Counted from the first letter of the stretch, positions 33,749 to 44,654 are shown. The stretch is DNA of 64,000 bases from Sphingomonas sp. SORGH_AS_0879 (GCF_030819175.1 NZ_JAUTBJ010000002.1:2738001-2802000), one strand, 5' to 3'. Translations and numbers: made by a program. The notes: generated from the letters alone by a model not told the origin.

Positions 33749-35266
33749 ATGACCGCATATATGTCCAGACACCATGGCTTTCACGTCAAGCTGATCGGCG
33801 CGGGCGCGCTGATCGGACTGGCGCATCTGTTCTTCTATAGTGAGGAGCCTGGCTGGACGTTGGGCGGCTTCGCGCTGGCGTGGAGCGTGATCCTGACGCT
33901 GACCCGCGTCGATGTCCGCGCCAGCCGGGCGGCACGCGTCGCGCTGGCGATGGCGACGCTGTTCGGGGTGATGCTAGTCGACGATCCGGGGCCCCTCAAG
34001 GCCCTGCTGTTCCTCGTCGCCATCGGCTCGGCGACCTTGTTGCCGCTGCGACGGTTCGACGATGCGATCCGATGGGCCGGGCGGCTGTTCGCCCATGGCG
34101 TGCTGGGCATCGTCGCACCGCTTCGCGACGCCCGGCGACTGGCGCGGGCGGAGGGACGGCGCGATCACCGCCGGATCGTCAAGGTGGCGGTCGTGCTGGT
34201 CGTGCCGGTGATCGGCAGCGCGGTGTTCCTGACCCTGTTCGCACAGGCCAATCCGGTGATCGCCAACGCCTTTGCCGCGATCCGCTTTCCCGATCTGTCG
34301 ACCCTGCTGCTCCGGCTCATCTTCTCGGGTTGCTTCCTCATTCTGGTCTGGTCCAGCCTGCGGCCGCGCCGCACGCTGCTAAAGACCGGAGTTTTGCAGT
34401 GGGACGCCGCCGCGATGCCACACCTCGCGCACGGCACGCTGATCCTGTCACTGGCGGCGTTCAATCTGATCTTCGCGATCCAGAACGCGCTAGACATCGC
34501 CTTTCTGTGGAGCGGCGCCCCGCTGCCAAAGGGCGTGACGCTGGCCGATTATGCGCATCAGGGGGCCTATCCGCTGATCGTGACCGCCCTGTTGGCGGGC
34601 GGGTTCGTGTTGCTCGCCGCGCGCCCCGATGGCGCGGCGCGTGAGAGCCGGACGCTGCGCCGTCTGATCCTGTTGTGGGTCGCTCAGAATGTCTTGCTGG
34701 TCGCATCCAGCATCCTGCGGACGCTCGACTATATCGCCGCCTATTCGCTGACCGGATGGCGGATCGCGGCGCTCGCCTGGATGGCGCTGGTCGCGGTCGG
34801 GCTGATCCTGATCGGCTGGCGGATGCTGTGCGGATATTCGGCACGGTGGCTGGTCAACGCCAATGCGCTGGCGGCGGGCGTGGTGCTGACCGCCGGATGC
34901 GCCAGCGATCTGGGCGGCATCGCGGCGCAGTGGAACGTCGTTCATGCCCGTAGCGCCGCCGATCTCGACCTCTGCTATCTGGAGTATCTGGGGCCGTCCG
35001 CGCTGCTGCCGCTGATCGCGCTGGAACGCCGCGCGGCGGGGCCGGTGCTTCGCCAGCGTACCGCCAATCTCATCGGCCTGACCATGTCGGAAACCGCACA
35101 CCGGCAGGCCGACTGGCATAGCTGGACCTGGCGCGATGCACGACGGCTGTCGGCGGCCCATGCGCTGGTCGGGAAACGCCCTGCCCCGCATATCCTGACC
35201 TCCTGCGGTGAGCCGCTGAAAACCGAAGCGGCGGCGACCCCGTTGACGAAGGCGGCCCGGTCATGA
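33749..35266 (+). CDS. DUF4153/DUF4173 multi-pass membrane protein
   Basis: 505 residues, start MTAYMSRHHGFHVKLIGAGA at the ATG at 33749 with GAGGGA upstream. About ten to eleven hydrophobic segments, with the loop-containing middle ALDIAFLWSGAPLPKGVTLA and YAHQGAYPLIVTALLAGGFV typical of DUF4173 (now DUF4153). The C-terminal 100 residues are soluble. It overlaps the OmpR-type regulator by 4 bp, making a three-gene operon with a two-component system; it may be an accessory sensor or an envelope-maintenance output. Confidence 0.88.
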   Translation: MTAYMSRHHGFHVKLIGAGALIGLAHLFFYSEEPGWTLGGFALAWSVILTLTRVDVRASRAARVALAMATLFGVMLVDDPGPLKALLFLVAIGSATLLPLRRFDDAIRWAGRLFAHGVLGIVAPLRDARRLARAEGRRDHRRIVKVAVVLVVPVIGSAVFLTLFAQANPVIANAFAAIRFPDLSTLLLRLIFSGCFLILVWSSLRPRRTLLKTGVLQWDAAAMPHLAHGTLILSLAAFNLIFAIQNALDIAFLWSGAPLPKGVTLADYAHQGAYPLIVTALLAGGFVLLAARPDGAARESRTLRRLILLWVAQNVLLVASSILRTLDYIAAYSLTGWRIAALAWMALVAVGLILIGWRMLCGYSARWLVNANALAAGVVLTAGCASDLGGIAAQWNVVHARSAADLDLCYLEYLGPSALLPLIALERRAAGPVLRQRTANLIGLTMSETAHRQADWHSWTWRDARRLSAAHALVGKRPAPHILTSCGEPLKTEAAATPLTKAARS

Positions 35267-35985
35267 TCCTGTGCCCCATGCCGCGCACGATCCTGGTCGC
35301 CGACGACGATCCCAATATCCGCCAATTGCTGGTCTTCGCGCTGGGCAAGGCGGGACTCGACACGGTCGAAGCGGCCGATGGCGAGGCGGCGCTGGTCGAG
35401 GCCGCCGCGCGACGGCCCGATCTGGTCGTGCTGGACATCAACATGCCGCGCATGGACGGGCTGGAGGTCTGTCGGCGGCTGCGGGCCGAGGGGGACACGC
35501 CGATCCTGTTCCTGTCGTCGCGCGATGACGAGATCGACCGGGTGCTGGGGATCGAGCTGGGCGCGGACGATTATGTCGTGAAGCCCTTCTCCCCGCGCGA
35601 GGTGGTGGCGCGGGTCATGGCGATCCTGCGCCGGACCCATGCCCATCCGCCCAGCGTCGATCATGCCGGGTCGGTCATCCGACACGGATGCCTAACCCTG
35701 GATATCGAGGGGTGGCAGGCGCGCTGGGCCGGGGCGGACGTGCCGCTGACCGTCACCGAATTCTCGATCCTGCGCACGCTGGCGGTGATGCCGGGCAAGG
35801 TGTTCGGGCGCGACGCGATCATCGACCGGCTGCACGGGCCCGGCTTCGCGGTAACCGACCGCACCGTCGACAGCCATATCCGCAACCTGCGCGCCAAATT
35901 CGCCGAGCGGGGCGGCAGCGACCTGATCGAGACGCGCGCGGGCATCGGCTATCGCCTGGGGGCTTGCACCGGCGCGGGCGCGTGA
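35263..35985 (+). CDS. OmpR/PhoB-family response regulator
   Basis: 240 residues. The ATG at 35263 overlaps the upstream stop (ATGA); an in-frame ATG at 35278 (MPRTILVADDDPN) is an alternative. Receiver domain: DDD acidic pocket, phospho-Asp in VVLDINMPRMDGLE, Lys in VVKPFSPRE. C-terminal winged helix about 135-235 (LTVTEFSILRTLAVMPGKVF; TVDSHIRNLRAKF). Paired with the kinase immediately downstream. Confidence 0.95.
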   Translation: MILCPMPRTILVADDDPNIRQLLVFALGKAGLDTVEAADGEAALVEAAARRPDLVVLDINMPRMDGLEVCRRLRAEGDTPILFLSSRDDEIDRVLGIELGADDYVVKPFSPREVVARVMAILRRTHAHPPSVDHAGSVIRHGCLTLDIEGWQARWAGADVPLTVTEFSILRTLAVMPGKVFGRDAIIDRLHGPGFAVTDRTVDSHIRNLRAKFAERGGSDLIETRAGIGYRLGACTGAGA

Positions 35986-37562
35986 TCGCGCGGCTGAAGG
36001 CCTGGGGCAAGCGGCATTGGCCCCGCCTGGCGCTGCGGACCTATTTGTTCGCCAGCTTCTTCCTGGTCGCCGCGCTGCCGGGTGTGGGGGCGGTGGCGCT
36101 GCGCGTCTATGAGAACACGCTGGTTCGCCAGACCGAGGCGGAACTGGTGGCGCAAGGGGCGGCGCTGGCGGCCAGTGCCGGGGCGCTCTGGCCCGCCGCC
36201 GTTCCGGAACGCGCCGTCCGGCGCGGGGGGTCGGTCTCGCCAAGCCCCTATGGCGCCAACGCCACCTCGGTCGATCTCAGCGCGACGCCGATCCTGCCCG
36301 AACGCCCCGCCCCAGTCGCTGCGCCGCCGCCCGCCCCCGATGCCCGGCAGGCGGAGGTGCGGCTGACCCCGATGCTGGCCGACACCCGCGCCGCGACGCT
36401 CGCCTCGATCATCCTGCTCGACCGGGATGGCCGGATCGTCACCGGCACCGCGCGGCGGGGGAGCTATGCCGATCTGCCGGAGGTCGAGGCGGCCCTGGGC
36501 GGCACGCCCCGCACCGTCCTGCGCCGTGACGGGCGGTACAAGGCGATCTACCGCTTCGACTGGCTGTCGCGCGCGGCGGCGACGCGGGTGCACCATGCGC
36601 GACCGATATGGGTCGACGGCCGGGTCGTCGGCGTGCTGCTGCTCTCGCGCTCGGCACGGTCGCTGTTCATCGGGCTCTATCAGGATTGGGGGAAGATCGT
36701 CATCGGCGTGCTGGCGATCCTCGGCACGCTGATCCTCTTGTCGGGGGTGCTGTCCCGCGCCATCGCCCGCCCGATCGAGGAATTGCAGGACGCCAGCCGC
36801 GATGTGGCGGCAGGGCGCGGCACGGTGCCTGCGATACCCGCCACCGCCGCGATCGAGATCCAGGACCTCTATCGCGACTTCGCCGCCATGGCGCAGGCGA
36901 TCGAGGCGCGGTCGCATTATCTGCGCAATTTCGCCCATGCGGTCAGCCATGAGTTCAAGACGCCGCTGACCGGCATTCGCGGCGCGATCGAACTGCTCCA
37001 GGATCACGGCGGCACCATGTCCGCGACCGAGCGCGCGCGTTTCCTCGCCAATGCGGATGCGGATGCGCAGCGGCTGACCCTGCTCGTCTCGCGCCTGCTC
37101 GATCTGGCGCGGGCGGATATGGGCGGGGCGGGCGCGAATGACGCCAGCGATGCGGTGGCGACGGTGCGAAAGCTGGCCGATGCGCATCGGCGGGAGGACC
37201 TTACCATCACGGTTACCGCGCCGTCCGCCGCCATCCCCATCGCCCTCGCCGCGCAGACGCTGGAGGCGGTGCTGACGATGCTGATCGAGAATGCGGCCCA
37301 GGCGGGGGCGGATAGGCTGACCATCCATGTCGAGCGGGGCGAGCCGGTCGTGATCACCATCGCCGACAATGGCGGCGGCATCCCGCCGGGGGACCGTGAA
37401 CGGATCTTCGAGCCCTTCTTCACCTCCCGCCGGGCGAGCGGCGGCACCGGCCTGGGCCTGCCCATCGCGCGGGCGCTGCTGGTCGGGGCGGGCGGGACGC
37501 TGGAACTGGTCGAGGGCGGGACCGGCACCACCATGCGGCTGACCTTACCGGGCGTGACTTAG
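35982..37562 (+). CDS. Sensor histidine kinase paired with OmpR-type regulator
   Basis: 526 residues from a GTG overlapping the regulator stop (GTGA). Layout: TM helix about 20-40, a 190-residue periplasmic domain with a Pro-rich insert (PAPVAAPPPAPDARQAEVRL), a second TM about 235-260, HAMP (SRAIARPIEELQDASRDVAA), HisKA with AVSHEFKTPLTGIRG, and HATPase_c with IENAAQAGADR, DNGGGIPPGD and GGTGLGLPIA. The layout recalls CreC/ChvG-like sensors, but the signal cannot be inferred. Confidence 0.95.
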   Translation: MIARLKAWGKRHWPRLALRTYLFASFFLVAALPGVGAVALRVYENTLVRQTEAELVAQGAALAASAGALWPAAVPERAVRRGGSVSPSPYGANATSVDLSATPILPERPAPVAAPPPAPDARQAEVRLTPMLADTRAATLASIILLDRDGRIVTGTARRGSYADLPEVEAALGGTPRTVLRRDGRYKAIYRFDWLSRAAATRVHHARPIWVDGRVVGVLLLSRSARSLFIGLYQDWGKIVIGVLAILGTLILLSGVLSRAIARPIEELQDASRDVAAGRGTVPAIPATAAIEIQDLYRDFAAMAQAIEARSHYLRNFAHAVSHEFKTPLTGIRGAIELLQDHGGTMSATERARFLANADADAQRLTLLVSRLLDLARADMGGAGANDASDAVATVRKLADAHRREDLTITVTAPSAAIPIALAAQTLEAVLTMLIENAAQAGADRLTIHVERGEPVVITIADNGGGIPPGDRERIFEPFFTSRRASGGTGLGLPIARALLVGAGGTLELVEGGTGTTMRLTLPGVT

Positions 37563-37598
37563 GGCCGATCGACATTCATGTGAGCAATCCCGTCCGCT

Positions 37599-39215
37599 TT
37601 AGCGATAGCGACCCATCGTCACCTTCATCACCACGGGGCGGTCGACGATGTTGATGCCATAATCGGTCTGATCGCCATTCCACACCCGGTCCATGACCCA
37701 ACGGCCATCGGCATAATGGCCTTCCTCGACCCGGACGACCATCGCCTTGGGATCGGGCTGGGCGGGCTCCAGGCGGATGCGGACATGGTCGCCGGTCAGC
37801 AGGAATTCGTCGCGCGACAGATGGATGACCGCGACGCCGCCGACCGGCTCCGCCTTCCACGGCGCGGGTTCGGACTTCAGCCAAGTCCAGCTTTTCTCGC
37901 CGAACTGCCACTGGCCGAACTCGGCCCGGACGCGCCAGTCGCCCATCACCGTCTCGCGGTCGCCGCCATCGTCGGGCCTTGCCGCGCCCCATGTCGGATG
38001 CTCGAACGCCGCCTGCGCCCAGTCGCGCATTACCCCGGCCACCGCGCCGTAAGGCCCGGCAAAGGCATCGAGCGTCCCCGCATCCAGCGCCCGCGCGCCC
38101 AGCGGATAGTTGAAGAAGCCGGTATCATCCATGCCGAACGGCGCGAAGCCGATCGCCCCGCGCCCCAGCGCCTCATAGAAATAGCGGGCGAACTCGCGCG
38201 CATTGCCGATCTCGGGCACCAGCAGCGGATTGTCCGCCCGCGCATAGGCGTCGAGATACAGCCCGACATTCCCGCTCGCCCGGTCATAGATGTCGGGTGC
38301 CTCGGCATCGAGCGAGGGCGCGGCGACCTTCCATATGTCGAGCACATCCTGTTGCGGCCCGCCGCTCGCCACGCCATCGGGATCGGGCACGTTGGAGGGC
38401 CCCGCCAGCGCGGCGTTGACGTACATGGGCAGCGGCTTCACCGCCTTGCCCGCCGCCGCGATCTCATCGATGTAGCGCGCCGTGTACCAGGTATTGAAGG
38501 CACGGTCCGCCTGCGCTCCGAACACCGCCTGCCAATGGCCTGGGTTCCTGCCGAGCTTTCGGACCAGTTCGCCCGGCACCGGTTTGTCGAACAAGGCCTG
38601 CGCCGCGACCGAGAAATCGCGCGGGTTGCGATAACTGCCGACCTCATTCTCGGGCTGGACCATGATGACCGTGTTCTGCGGATCATGCTCCTTCAAATAG
38701 GTCATCAGCCGCACGAAGGCGCGCTTGTCCGCCTCCAGCGTGGTGCGCGCCATCGGGGTCAGCGCATAATGGTCCTGTCCGCCCCGCGTCTTCATCCGGG
38801 GGAAGCGGCGATTGTCCAGTTTGACCCAATCGGGCGTATAGCCGGGCGAGGTGTTCTTCCACGTCCCGAACCAGAGCAGCACGACCCGCTTGTCATGTAC
38901 CCGCGCCTGTTCGAGCAGCGTCTGGACGAAGGAGAAATCGAACCGCCCCTCGACGGGCTCGATCTGTTGCCACGCGACCGGGATTTCGATGGTGTTGGCG
39001 TGGATGCGGTCGAGCATCGGCCAGACCTGCGGCAAGGCGGCGGCATAGTTGCTGGAATTGTTGACCTGTGCCGCCAGCATCAGGAACGGTCGTCCATCGA
39101 CCATCAGGGCATGACGCCCCGCCCTGGTCACGATGCGTGGCACCGCATCGCTCTGCGCGGCGACCGGTGTCGCCAGCCCCAGCGCCATGACGGCCCATCC
39201 CATTGCACGGCGCAT
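37599..39215 (-). CDS. GH35-like beta-galactosidase (DUF5597-type)
   Basis: 538 residues from the ATG at 39215, a secreted glycosidase with a signal peptide (cleavage near PVAAQSDA). A TIM barrel with the GH35/GH42 opening [20 protein letters not shown]. Probable acid/base Glu in [12 protein letters not shown] and nucleophile Glu in [14 protein letters not shown]. The C-terminal about 130 residues fit the DUF5597 beta domain. Likely removes terminal galactose or related residues from plant oligosaccharides in the periplasm. Confidence 0.9.
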   Translation of the reverse strand: MRRAMGWAVMALGLATPVAAQSDAVPRIVTRAGRHALMVDGRPFLMLAAQVNNSSNYAAALPQVWPMLDRIHANTIEIPVAWQQIEPVEGRFDFSFVQTLLEQARVHDKRVVLLWFGTWKNTSPGYTPDWVKLDNRRFPRMKTRGGQDHYALTPMARTTLEADKRAFVRLMTYLKEHDPQNTVIMVQPENEVGSYRNPRDFSVAAQALFDKPVPGELVRKLGRNPGHWQAVFGAQADRAFNTWYTARYIDEIAAAGKAVKPLPMYVNAALAGPSNVPDPDGVASGGPQQDVLDIWKVAAPSLDAEAPDIYDRASGNVGLYLDAYARADNPLLVPEIGNAREFARYFYEALGRGAIGFAPFGMDDTGFFNYPLGARALDAGTLDAFAGPYGAVAGVMRDWAQAAFEHPTWGAARPDDGGDRETVMGDWRVRAEFGQWQFGEKSWTWLKSEPAPWKAEPVGGVAVIHLSRDEFLLTGDHVRIRLEPAQPDPKAMVVRVEEGHYADGRWVMDRVWNGDQTDYGINIVDRPVVMKVTMGRYR

Positions 39216-39348
39216 CGCAATCCCCCTCCCCCAATCGGCGCTATGGCCGCTCCTTGCCGCTTCTGTGCACGGGGATGCGCGCCGTATCAACCGGCGGAGA
39301 GGTGTCGAATAGTCTCAGCCCTTCCCGAAGGGCATATTCCGACGCGGA

Positions 39349-39543
39349 TCAGACGGCGTGCGAGGCTGCTCCGACGACTGCCCGCGCATCGCGTGCCGCC
39401 TCGGTCCGCAGCGATCGTTGCGCCATCGCCGACCAGGCCGCTTCGGCGCGCAGGCAACGGTCGCGGACATTGGCCAGGTCCGACTCATCGGCCTGGTGAC
39501 GGCAATCGGCGGCACGTTGCAGATACATTTCGGAGTCACGCAT
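39349..39543 (-). CDS. Small conserved hypothetical protein
   Basis: 64 residues from the ATG at 39543 (MRDSEMYLQRAADCRHQADE). Mostly helical and charged (SDLANVRDRCLRAEAAWSAM, AQRSLRTEAARD). I recall similar short proteins in many alphaproteobacteria, with no known function. It is 84 bp downstream of the cold-shock gene on the same strand. Confidence 0.7.
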   Translation of the reverse strand: MRDSEMYLQRAADCRHQADESDLANVRDRCLRAEAAWSAMAQRSLRTEAARDARAVVGAASHAV

Positions 39544-39627
39544 GACGGGGCCTTTCCGATGGAGAAATAGGGGCAGGCAAAACGATCGAGGGAGCGGGAT
39601 CGATCGACCCCGCCCCCTCGTCATCAA

Positions 39628-39840
39628 TCAATCGACCGGCTGGAGATTGACCGCCGCCATCTTGCCGCGACGATCCTCTTCGAGTTCATAGCCGATGCGC
39701 TGGTTCTGCTGCAGCGTGATCATCCCGGCCCGCTCCACCGCGGAGACATGGACGAAGGCGTCGGTGCCGCCATTGTCCGGGGTGATGAAGCCATAACCCT
39801 TGTCGGCGTTGAAGAATTTGACGGTTCCGTTCTGGCTCAT
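39628..39840 (-). CDS. Cold-shock domain protein
   Basis: 70 residues from the ATG at 39840 with AAGGAAAT upstream. A single CSD: GTVKFFNADKGYGFITPDNG (RNP1 KGYGFI), DAFVHVSAVE (RNP2 FVHVS) and a usual C-terminal KMAAVNL. RNA chaperone, possibly cold- or stationary-phase-induced. The in-frame upstream extension to 39924 has no ribosome site and is probably 5' UTR. Confidence 0.96.
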   Translation of the reverse strand: MSQNGTVKFFNADKGYGFITPDNGGTDAFVHVSAVERAGMITLQQNQRIGYELEEDRRGKMAAVNLQPVD

Positions 39841-39972
39841 GATATTTCCTTCGGTAACGGGTCTGCCGGAAACCGGCGGGCCCAAGGGGCCTCGACAGCA
39901 GGGAAAGAAGGAAAAAGGCCGCAAAGCGCCGAAAACCGTCGATATGCGACTAAAGCGCTCACCAGATGGGGA

Positions 39973-40347
39973 TCAGGCGGCCAGTTCGCAAGCACCCGCC
40001 GCGTGCAATGGCGGCGCGATGCGGCGATATTCGGCGGCAAGGCGCAATATGTCCTTGGCGGTGAAGATCGTGGGATCGTCGCGATCCGCCTCGCGCCAGT
40101 CGCCGATCTCGGCCATCCGCACCGGGCGCATCGCGACCAGGCCGACCCAGTGGGCGAGCAGCACGTCGAGTTCGCGAAAGCCATTGGCGGTGACGCGCGC
40201 ACGCACGATCCGCCGCCCCTCGGTCATGTCCGAGAAACGCGTGGTCCAGAGCGGGGCGATGCGCTCCTCCACCACGCGGATGCCGTTCATCAGGGCGCTG
40301 TGCGCGCGGTCCCGTTCCGCCTCGGACGGGATGGCAAGGCGGCTCAA
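39973..40347 (-). CDS. Hypothetical protein with TTG start
   Basis: 124 residues; the only credible start is a TTG at 40347. Helical, rich in Arg/Ala/Glu (SEAERDRAHSALMNGIRVVE, AKDILRLAAEYRRIAP), no signal peptide or membrane segment, two Trp-containing segments (HWVGLVAMRP, GDWREAD). Not recognised. A stop TGA of an Arg-rich frame just upstream overlaps the TTG; whether that frame is translated is unclear. Confidence 0.6.
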   Translation of the reverse strand: MSRLAIPSEAERDRAHSALMNGIRVVEERIAPLWTTRFSDMTEGRRIVRARVTANGFRELDVLLAHWVGLVAMRPVRMAEIGDWREADRDDPTIFTAKDILRLAAEYRRIAPPLHAAGACELAA

Positions 40348-40789
40348 TGACGTCCCGCCCGGCGCCAGTACCAGCGTCGCAGCCAGCGGGTGACGAGGCG
40401 GGCGATCATGCGCTTCGGCCTTGCCGGAGGGCGCGGTCGTCGCGATCGGTGGGGCGGGGCAGGCTGGTCATCACGAGGCTCCGACGCGACAAGCGGGAGC
40501 ACAAGGTCTCTCAGCCGCCAGCGCTTGCGAAATGTCAAACCGGCGATAGCCACGGGTACCACGTCGCGCCGTTCGCGTCGCGCCATTTTTGTCGGAGGTT
40601 AAGGGGGTTAGCGCACCGTTCCGCGCGACCCTTATCCCATGATATTTTTTCGCGACACCAAAATGGCTTACGCGCGTTGTCGATCAGGATTTCCACCCGT
40701 TTCGCCGCCGCCCGTCCCCGATATCGGGGTAGAAGATCGCAGCGCAATGTGATGGATCATCCGAAACGGGGTTGAGAGGAGCCGGGACA
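40348..40789. other. 442-bp region without a supported gene
   Basis: A minus-strand frame of 80 codons (40344-40586) is Arg/Pro-rich and has no ribosome site; its last 21 codons could start at an ATG at 40409, but support is weak. The 200 bp before paoA are comparatively AT-rich (TATCCCATGATATTTTTTCG at about 40632-40651) and probably contain the promoter for paoABC. No riboswitch or repeat is evident. Confidence 0.4.
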
Positions 40790-41428
40790 TTGGCGGATAA
40801 CGGACGGGTTTCCATGTCGCGGCGCGGCGTGATCGTGGGGAGCGCAGCGACCGCGATGGCCGCCTCCGCGCCTGTCGAGGCTCAGGAGAAGAAGACGACC
40901 ATGCCGCCCGATCCCGCCGCCATGAACGTCACCATGAAGGTAAACGGCAAGCCGCGCATCCTGTCGCTCGATCCGCGCACCACGCTGCTCGACACGTTGC
41001 GCGAACATCTGCACCTGACCGGCACCAAGAAGGGTTGCGACCATGGCCAGTGCGGCGCGTGCACGGTCATCGTCAACGGGCAGCGGATCAACAGCTGCCT
41101 TTCCCTCGCGCTCCAGCATGAGGGCGACAGCATCACCACCATCGAGGGGCTGGGCACGCCCGAAAAGCTCCACCCGATGCAGGCCGCCTTCGTGCGGCAC
41201 GATGGCTATCAATGCGGCTATTGCACGCCGGGGCAGATCTGCTCGGCGGTGGCGGTGCTGGACGAGATCAAGCGCGGCGTGCCGAGCCATGTCCAGGTCG
41301 ACCTGACCGCCCGGCCCCAGGCCACCAACATGGAAATGCGCGAGCGGATGAGCGGCAATATCTGCCGCTGCGGCGCCTATTCCAACATCGCAGAGGCCAT
41401 GGCCGAAGTCGCGGGAGGCAAGGCATGA
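40790..41428 (+). CDS. paoA: Aldehyde oxidoreductase, [2Fe-2S] subunit
   Basis: 212 residues. The TTG at 40790 has AGGAG eight to nine bases upstream; an ATG at 40814 is the alternative. A Tat-like N-terminus ([20 protein letters not shown]) precedes a plant-type ferredoxin domain ([21 protein letters not shown]) and a second [2Fe-2S] domain ([13 protein letters not shown] and CRCGAY). This is the YagT/PaoA layout: small subunit of periplasmic molybdenum aldehyde oxidoreductase. ATGA overlap with the next gene. Confidence 0.93.
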   Translation: MADNGRVSMSRRGVIVGSAATAMAASAPVEAQEKKTTMPPDPAAMNVTMKVNGKPRILSLDPRTTLLDTLREHLHLTGTKKGCDHGQCGACTVIVNGQRINSCLSLALQHEGDSITTIEGLGTPEKLHPMQAAFVRHDGYQCGYCTPGQICSAVAVLDEIKRGVPSHVQVDLTARPQATNMEMRERMSGNICRCGAYSNIAEAMAEVAGGKA

Positions 41429-42375
41429 AGGCGTTCACCTATGAGCGGGCCAAGGACCCCGTCGCCGCCGCCCGCGCCGCCGCCCGGCCCGGCGCCAAGT
41501 TCCTCGCGGGAGGGACCAACCTGCTCGACCTGATGAAGATCGAGGTGGAGACGCCGACCCATCTGATCGACGTTCAGGATCTGGGGCTCGACCGGATCGA
41601 GAAGACCAAGGAAGGCGGGCTGCGCATCGGGGCCTTCGCCACCAATACCGCGCTCGCCGCCGATGAGCGGGTGCGGCGCGATTACGGCGTCCTGTCGCGG
41701 GCCATCGTCGCGGGCGCGAGCGGCCAGTTGCGCAACAAGGCGACGACGGCGGGCAATCTGCTCCAGCGCACCCGCTGCCCCTATTTCTACGACACCAACA
41801 TGGCGTGCAACAAGCGCAGGCCCGGTACCGGGTGCAGCGCGATCGGCGGCTATTCGCGCCAGTTGGCGGTCGTCGGGTCGAGCAACGACTGCATCGCCAC
41901 CAACCCCAGCGACATGAACGTCGCGATGCGGGTGCTGGACGCGACCGTCGAGACGGTGAACCCGGAAGGTCGGACGCGCGCGATCCCGATCGCCGACTTC
42001 CACCGCTTGCCGGGGAATACCCCGCATATCGAGACCGCGCTGCAACCGGGCGAACTGATCACCGCCGTCACCCTGCCCCGCCCCATCCGCGGCACGCATA
42101 TCTATGAGAAGGTGCGCGACCGCGCTTCCTATGCCTTCGCGCTCGTCTCGGTCGCGGCCGTCATCCAGAAGGACGGGACCGGTCGCGTCGCGCTGGGCGG
42201 CGTCGCGCACAAGCCCTGGCGGGTCGAGGCCGCCGAGGCCGCGATGCCGCAGGGGGCCAGGGCGGTGACGGCGACGCTGCTCGCCGATGCCCGTCCGACC
42301 CAGGACAATGCCTATAAGGTGCCGCTCGTCGAACGGACGCTGGCGGCCGTCATCAGCCAGGCGAGGACCGCATGA
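41425..42375 (+). CDS. paoB: Aldehyde oxidoreductase, FAD-binding subunit
   Basis: 316 residues, start overlapping paoA (ATGA). FAD domain motifs [20 protein letters not shown] and [16 protein letters not shown] cysteine set in [18 protein letters not shown] and GTGC matches the extra [4Fe-4S] cluster seen in PaoB and related subunits. The C-terminal CO-dehydrogenase flavoprotein domain ([20 protein letters not shown]) completes it. It transfers electrons from the FeS subunit to FAD. Confidence 0.95.
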   Translation: MKAFTYERAKDPVAAARAAARPGAKFLAGGTNLLDLMKIEVETPTHLIDVQDLGLDRIEKTKEGGLRIGAFATNTALAADERVRRDYGVLSRAIVAGASGQLRNKATTAGNLLQRTRCPYFYDTNMACNKRRPGTGCSAIGGYSRQLAVVGSSNDCIATNPSDMNVAMRVLDATVETVNPEGRTRAIPIADFHRLPGNTPHIETALQPGELITAVTLPRPIRGTHIYEKVRDRASYAFALVSVAAVIQKDGTGRVALGGVAHKPWRVEAAEAAMPQGARAVTATLLADARPTQDNAYKVPLVERTLAAVISQARTA

Positions 42376-44591
42376 AGTTCACAGAGCCGGCAGGCACCAA
42401 CCCCATCGACCGCATGACCGTGGTCGGGCGCGCGCAGGACCGGATCGACGGCCCGCGCAAGACCAGCGGCACCGCGCCCTATGCCTATGAACATCATGCC
42501 GAAGCGCCCAACGCCGCCTATGGCTGGATCATCGGCGCGGCGATCGCCAAGGGGCGTATCCGTTCGATGAACCTCGACGATGCGCGCGGCGCGCCGGGCG
42601 TGCTGGGCATCGTCACCGCCAATGAAGCGGGCAAGCTGGGCAAGGGCAATTTCAACACGGTCAAGCTGCTTGGCGGACCGGAGATCGACCATTATCACCA
42701 GGCGGTCGCCATCGTCGTCGCCGAGACCTTCGAGCAGGCGCGCGCCGCCGCCGGGCTGGTCCGCATCGATTATGAGCGTGCCAAAGGCCAGTACGACCTG
42801 GCCGAAGCGCTGAAGACCGCCCCCCTGACCGGCGGCGACAGCGACGAGGGCAGCAAGGCCCCCGCCGCCGACCGCACCGGCAAATTCGAGACCGCCTTCG
42901 CCGCCGCGCCGGTGACGCTCGATGCGACCTATACCACCCCCGATCACAGCCATGCGATGATGGAGCCCTTCGCCTCGATCGCGTCATGGGACGGCGACGC
43001 GGTCACCGTCTGGACGTCGAACCAGATGATCGCCTGGGGTCGCGGTGACCTGGCCAAGACGCTGGGGCTGCCCAAGGAGAAGGTGCGGCTGATCTCGCCC
43101 TATATCGGCGGCGGGTTCGGGGGTAAGCTGTTCCTGCGGGCCGATGCGGTCATGGCGGCGCTCGGCGCGCGGGCGGTCGGACGGCCGGTGAAGGTCGCGA
43201 TGCAGCGCCCCTTGATGGCGAACAACTCCACCCACCGGCCCGCGACGACGCAGCGTATCCGCATCGGCGCCGCGAAGGACGGCACGATCCAGGCCATCGC
43301 GCACGAAAGCGGCTCGGGCGATCAGCCCGGCGGCGGGCCGGAAACGGCGGTCAACCAGACCAAGCTGCTCTATGCCGGGCCTAATCGGCTGACCTCTATG
43401 CGGCTGGCGGTGATGAACCTGCCCGAGGGCAATGCGATGCGCGCGCCCGGCGAGGCCCCGGGCATGATGGCGCTGGAAATCGCGATGGACGAAATGGCTG
43501 AGAAGCTGGGGCTCGACCCGGTCGCCTTCCGCGTGAAGAACGACACGCAGGTCGATCCCGAGAAGCCCGATCGTCGCTTTTCACAGCGTCAGCTCGTCCG
43601 TTGTCTGGAGGAAGGCGCGCAGCGCTTCGGCTGGTCGCGGCGCAATGCCAGGCCCGCGCAAGTGCGCGACGGACGCTGGCTGGTCGGCATGGGCGTCGCC
43701 TCCGCCTTTCGCAACCATATGAACATGAAGTCCGCCGCCCGCGTCACGCTGAGCAAGGACGGTCGGGTCGTGGTCGAAACCGACATGACCGATATCGGCA
43801 CCGGCAGCTATACCATCGTCGCCCAGACCGCCGCCGAGATGATGGGCCTGCCGATGAGCGCGGTCGAGGTCCGGCTGGGCGACAGCGACTTTCCCGTCTC
43901 GGCGGGTTCGGGTGGCCAGTGGGGCGCGGCCAATGCGACGGCGGGCGTCTATGCAGCCTGCGTCAAGTTGCGTGAGGCGGTGGCGCAGCGGCTGGGCTTC
44001 AACTCCGCCGACCTGACCTTCGCGGATGGCAAGGTCACGGGGGGTAATCGCTCCGTGTCGCTCAGGGACGCGGCGGCGTCCGGCCCCCTGTCGGCGGAGG
44101 ATGGAATCGAGTTCGGCGACCTCGACAAAAGCTGGCAGCTATCCACCTTCGGCGCGCATTTCGTCGAGGTCGGGGTGGACGCCTATACCGGCGTGACCCG
44201 CCTTCGCCGGATGCTGGCGGTTTGCGCGGCGGGGCGCATCCTGAACCCCAAGGCGGCGCGCAGCCAGGTGATCGGCGCGATGACCATGGGCGTCGGCTCG
44301 GCGCTGATGGAGGAACTGGCAGTCGACAAACGGTTCGGCTTCTTCGTCAACCACGACCTGGCGGGCTATGAAGTGCCGGTCCATGCCGACATTCCGCATC
44401 AGGAGGTGATCTTCCTGGAGGAAGCCGATGACAAGGCCAATCCGATGAAGGCCAAGGGTGTCGGCGAACTCGGCCTGTGCGGGGTCGGCGCGGCGGTGGC
44501 CAATGCGGTCTATAACGCGACGGGCGTGCGCATCCGCGACTATCCGCTGACGCTGGAAAAGCATCTGGAGCGTTTGCCTGCGGTGGCGTGA
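42372..44591 (+). CDS. paoC: Aldehyde oxidoreductase, molybdopterin-binding subunit
   Basis: 739 residues, start overlapping paoB (ATGA). A xanthine-oxidase-type catalytic chain with [40 protein letters not shown], and the catalytic Glu in [19 protein letters not shown] near the C-terminus. Oxidises aromatic or aliphatic aldehydes to acids with water as oxygen donor. No paoD/XdhC-type cofactor-insertion gene follows, so maturation must rely on a gene elsewhere. Confidence 0.96.
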   Translation: MKFTEPAGTNPIDRMTVVGRAQDRIDGPRKTSGTAPYAYEHHAEAPNAAYGWIIGAAIAKGRIRSMNLDDARGAPGVLGIVTANEAGKLGKGNFNTVKLLGGPEIDHYHQAVAIVVAETFEQARAAAGLVRIDYERAKGQYDLAEALKTAPLTGGDSDEGSKAPAADRTGKFETAFAAAPVTLDATYTTPDHSHAMMEPFASIASWDGDAVTVWTSNQMIAWGRGDLAKTLGLPKEKVRLISPYIGGGFGGKLFLRADAVMAALGARAVGRPVKVAMQRPLMANNSTHRPATTQRIRIGAAKDGTIQAIAHESGSGDQPGGGPETAVNQTKLLYAGPNRLTSMRLAVMNLPEGNAMRAPGEAPGMMALEIAMDEMAEKLGLDPVAFRVKNDTQVDPEKPDRRFSQRQLVRCLEEGAQRFGWSRRNARPAQVRDGRWLVGMGVASAFRNHMNMKSAARVTLSKDGRVVVETDMTDIGTGSYTIVAQTAAEMMGLPMSAVEVRLGDSDFPVSAGSGGQWGAANATAGVYAACVKLREAVAQRLGFNSADLTFADGKVTGGNRSVSLRDAAASGPLSAEDGIEFGDLDKSWQLSTFGAHFVEVGVDAYTGVTRLRRMLAVCAAGRILNPKAARSQVIGAMTMGVGSALMEELAVDKRFGFFVNHDLAGYEVPVHADIPHQEVIFLEEADDKANPMKAKGVGELGLCGVGAAVANAVYNATGVRIRDYPLTLEKHLERLPAVA

Positions 44592-44606
44592 CGCCGGTTG
44601 AACCGC

Positions 44607-44649
44607 CCTCACCTTTCCCGCTCACCACAGGTGGATGGGAAGGGTGAGG
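44607..44649. terminator. Hairpin between convergent paoC and halogenase genes
   Basis: Arms CCTCACCTTTCCC (44607-44619) and GGGAAGGGTGAGG (44637-44649) pair with one mismatch around a 17-nt loop. It sits in the convergent gap and could end transcription from both sides, but there is no T tract. Confidence 0.4.
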
Positions 44650-44654
44650 ATGTC

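Noticed and set aside
40344..40586. 80-codon Arg/Pro-rich minus-strand frame whose stop overlaps the TTG at 40347
   Set aside because: No ribosome site and low-complexity sequence; kept only as a remark for the intergenic region.
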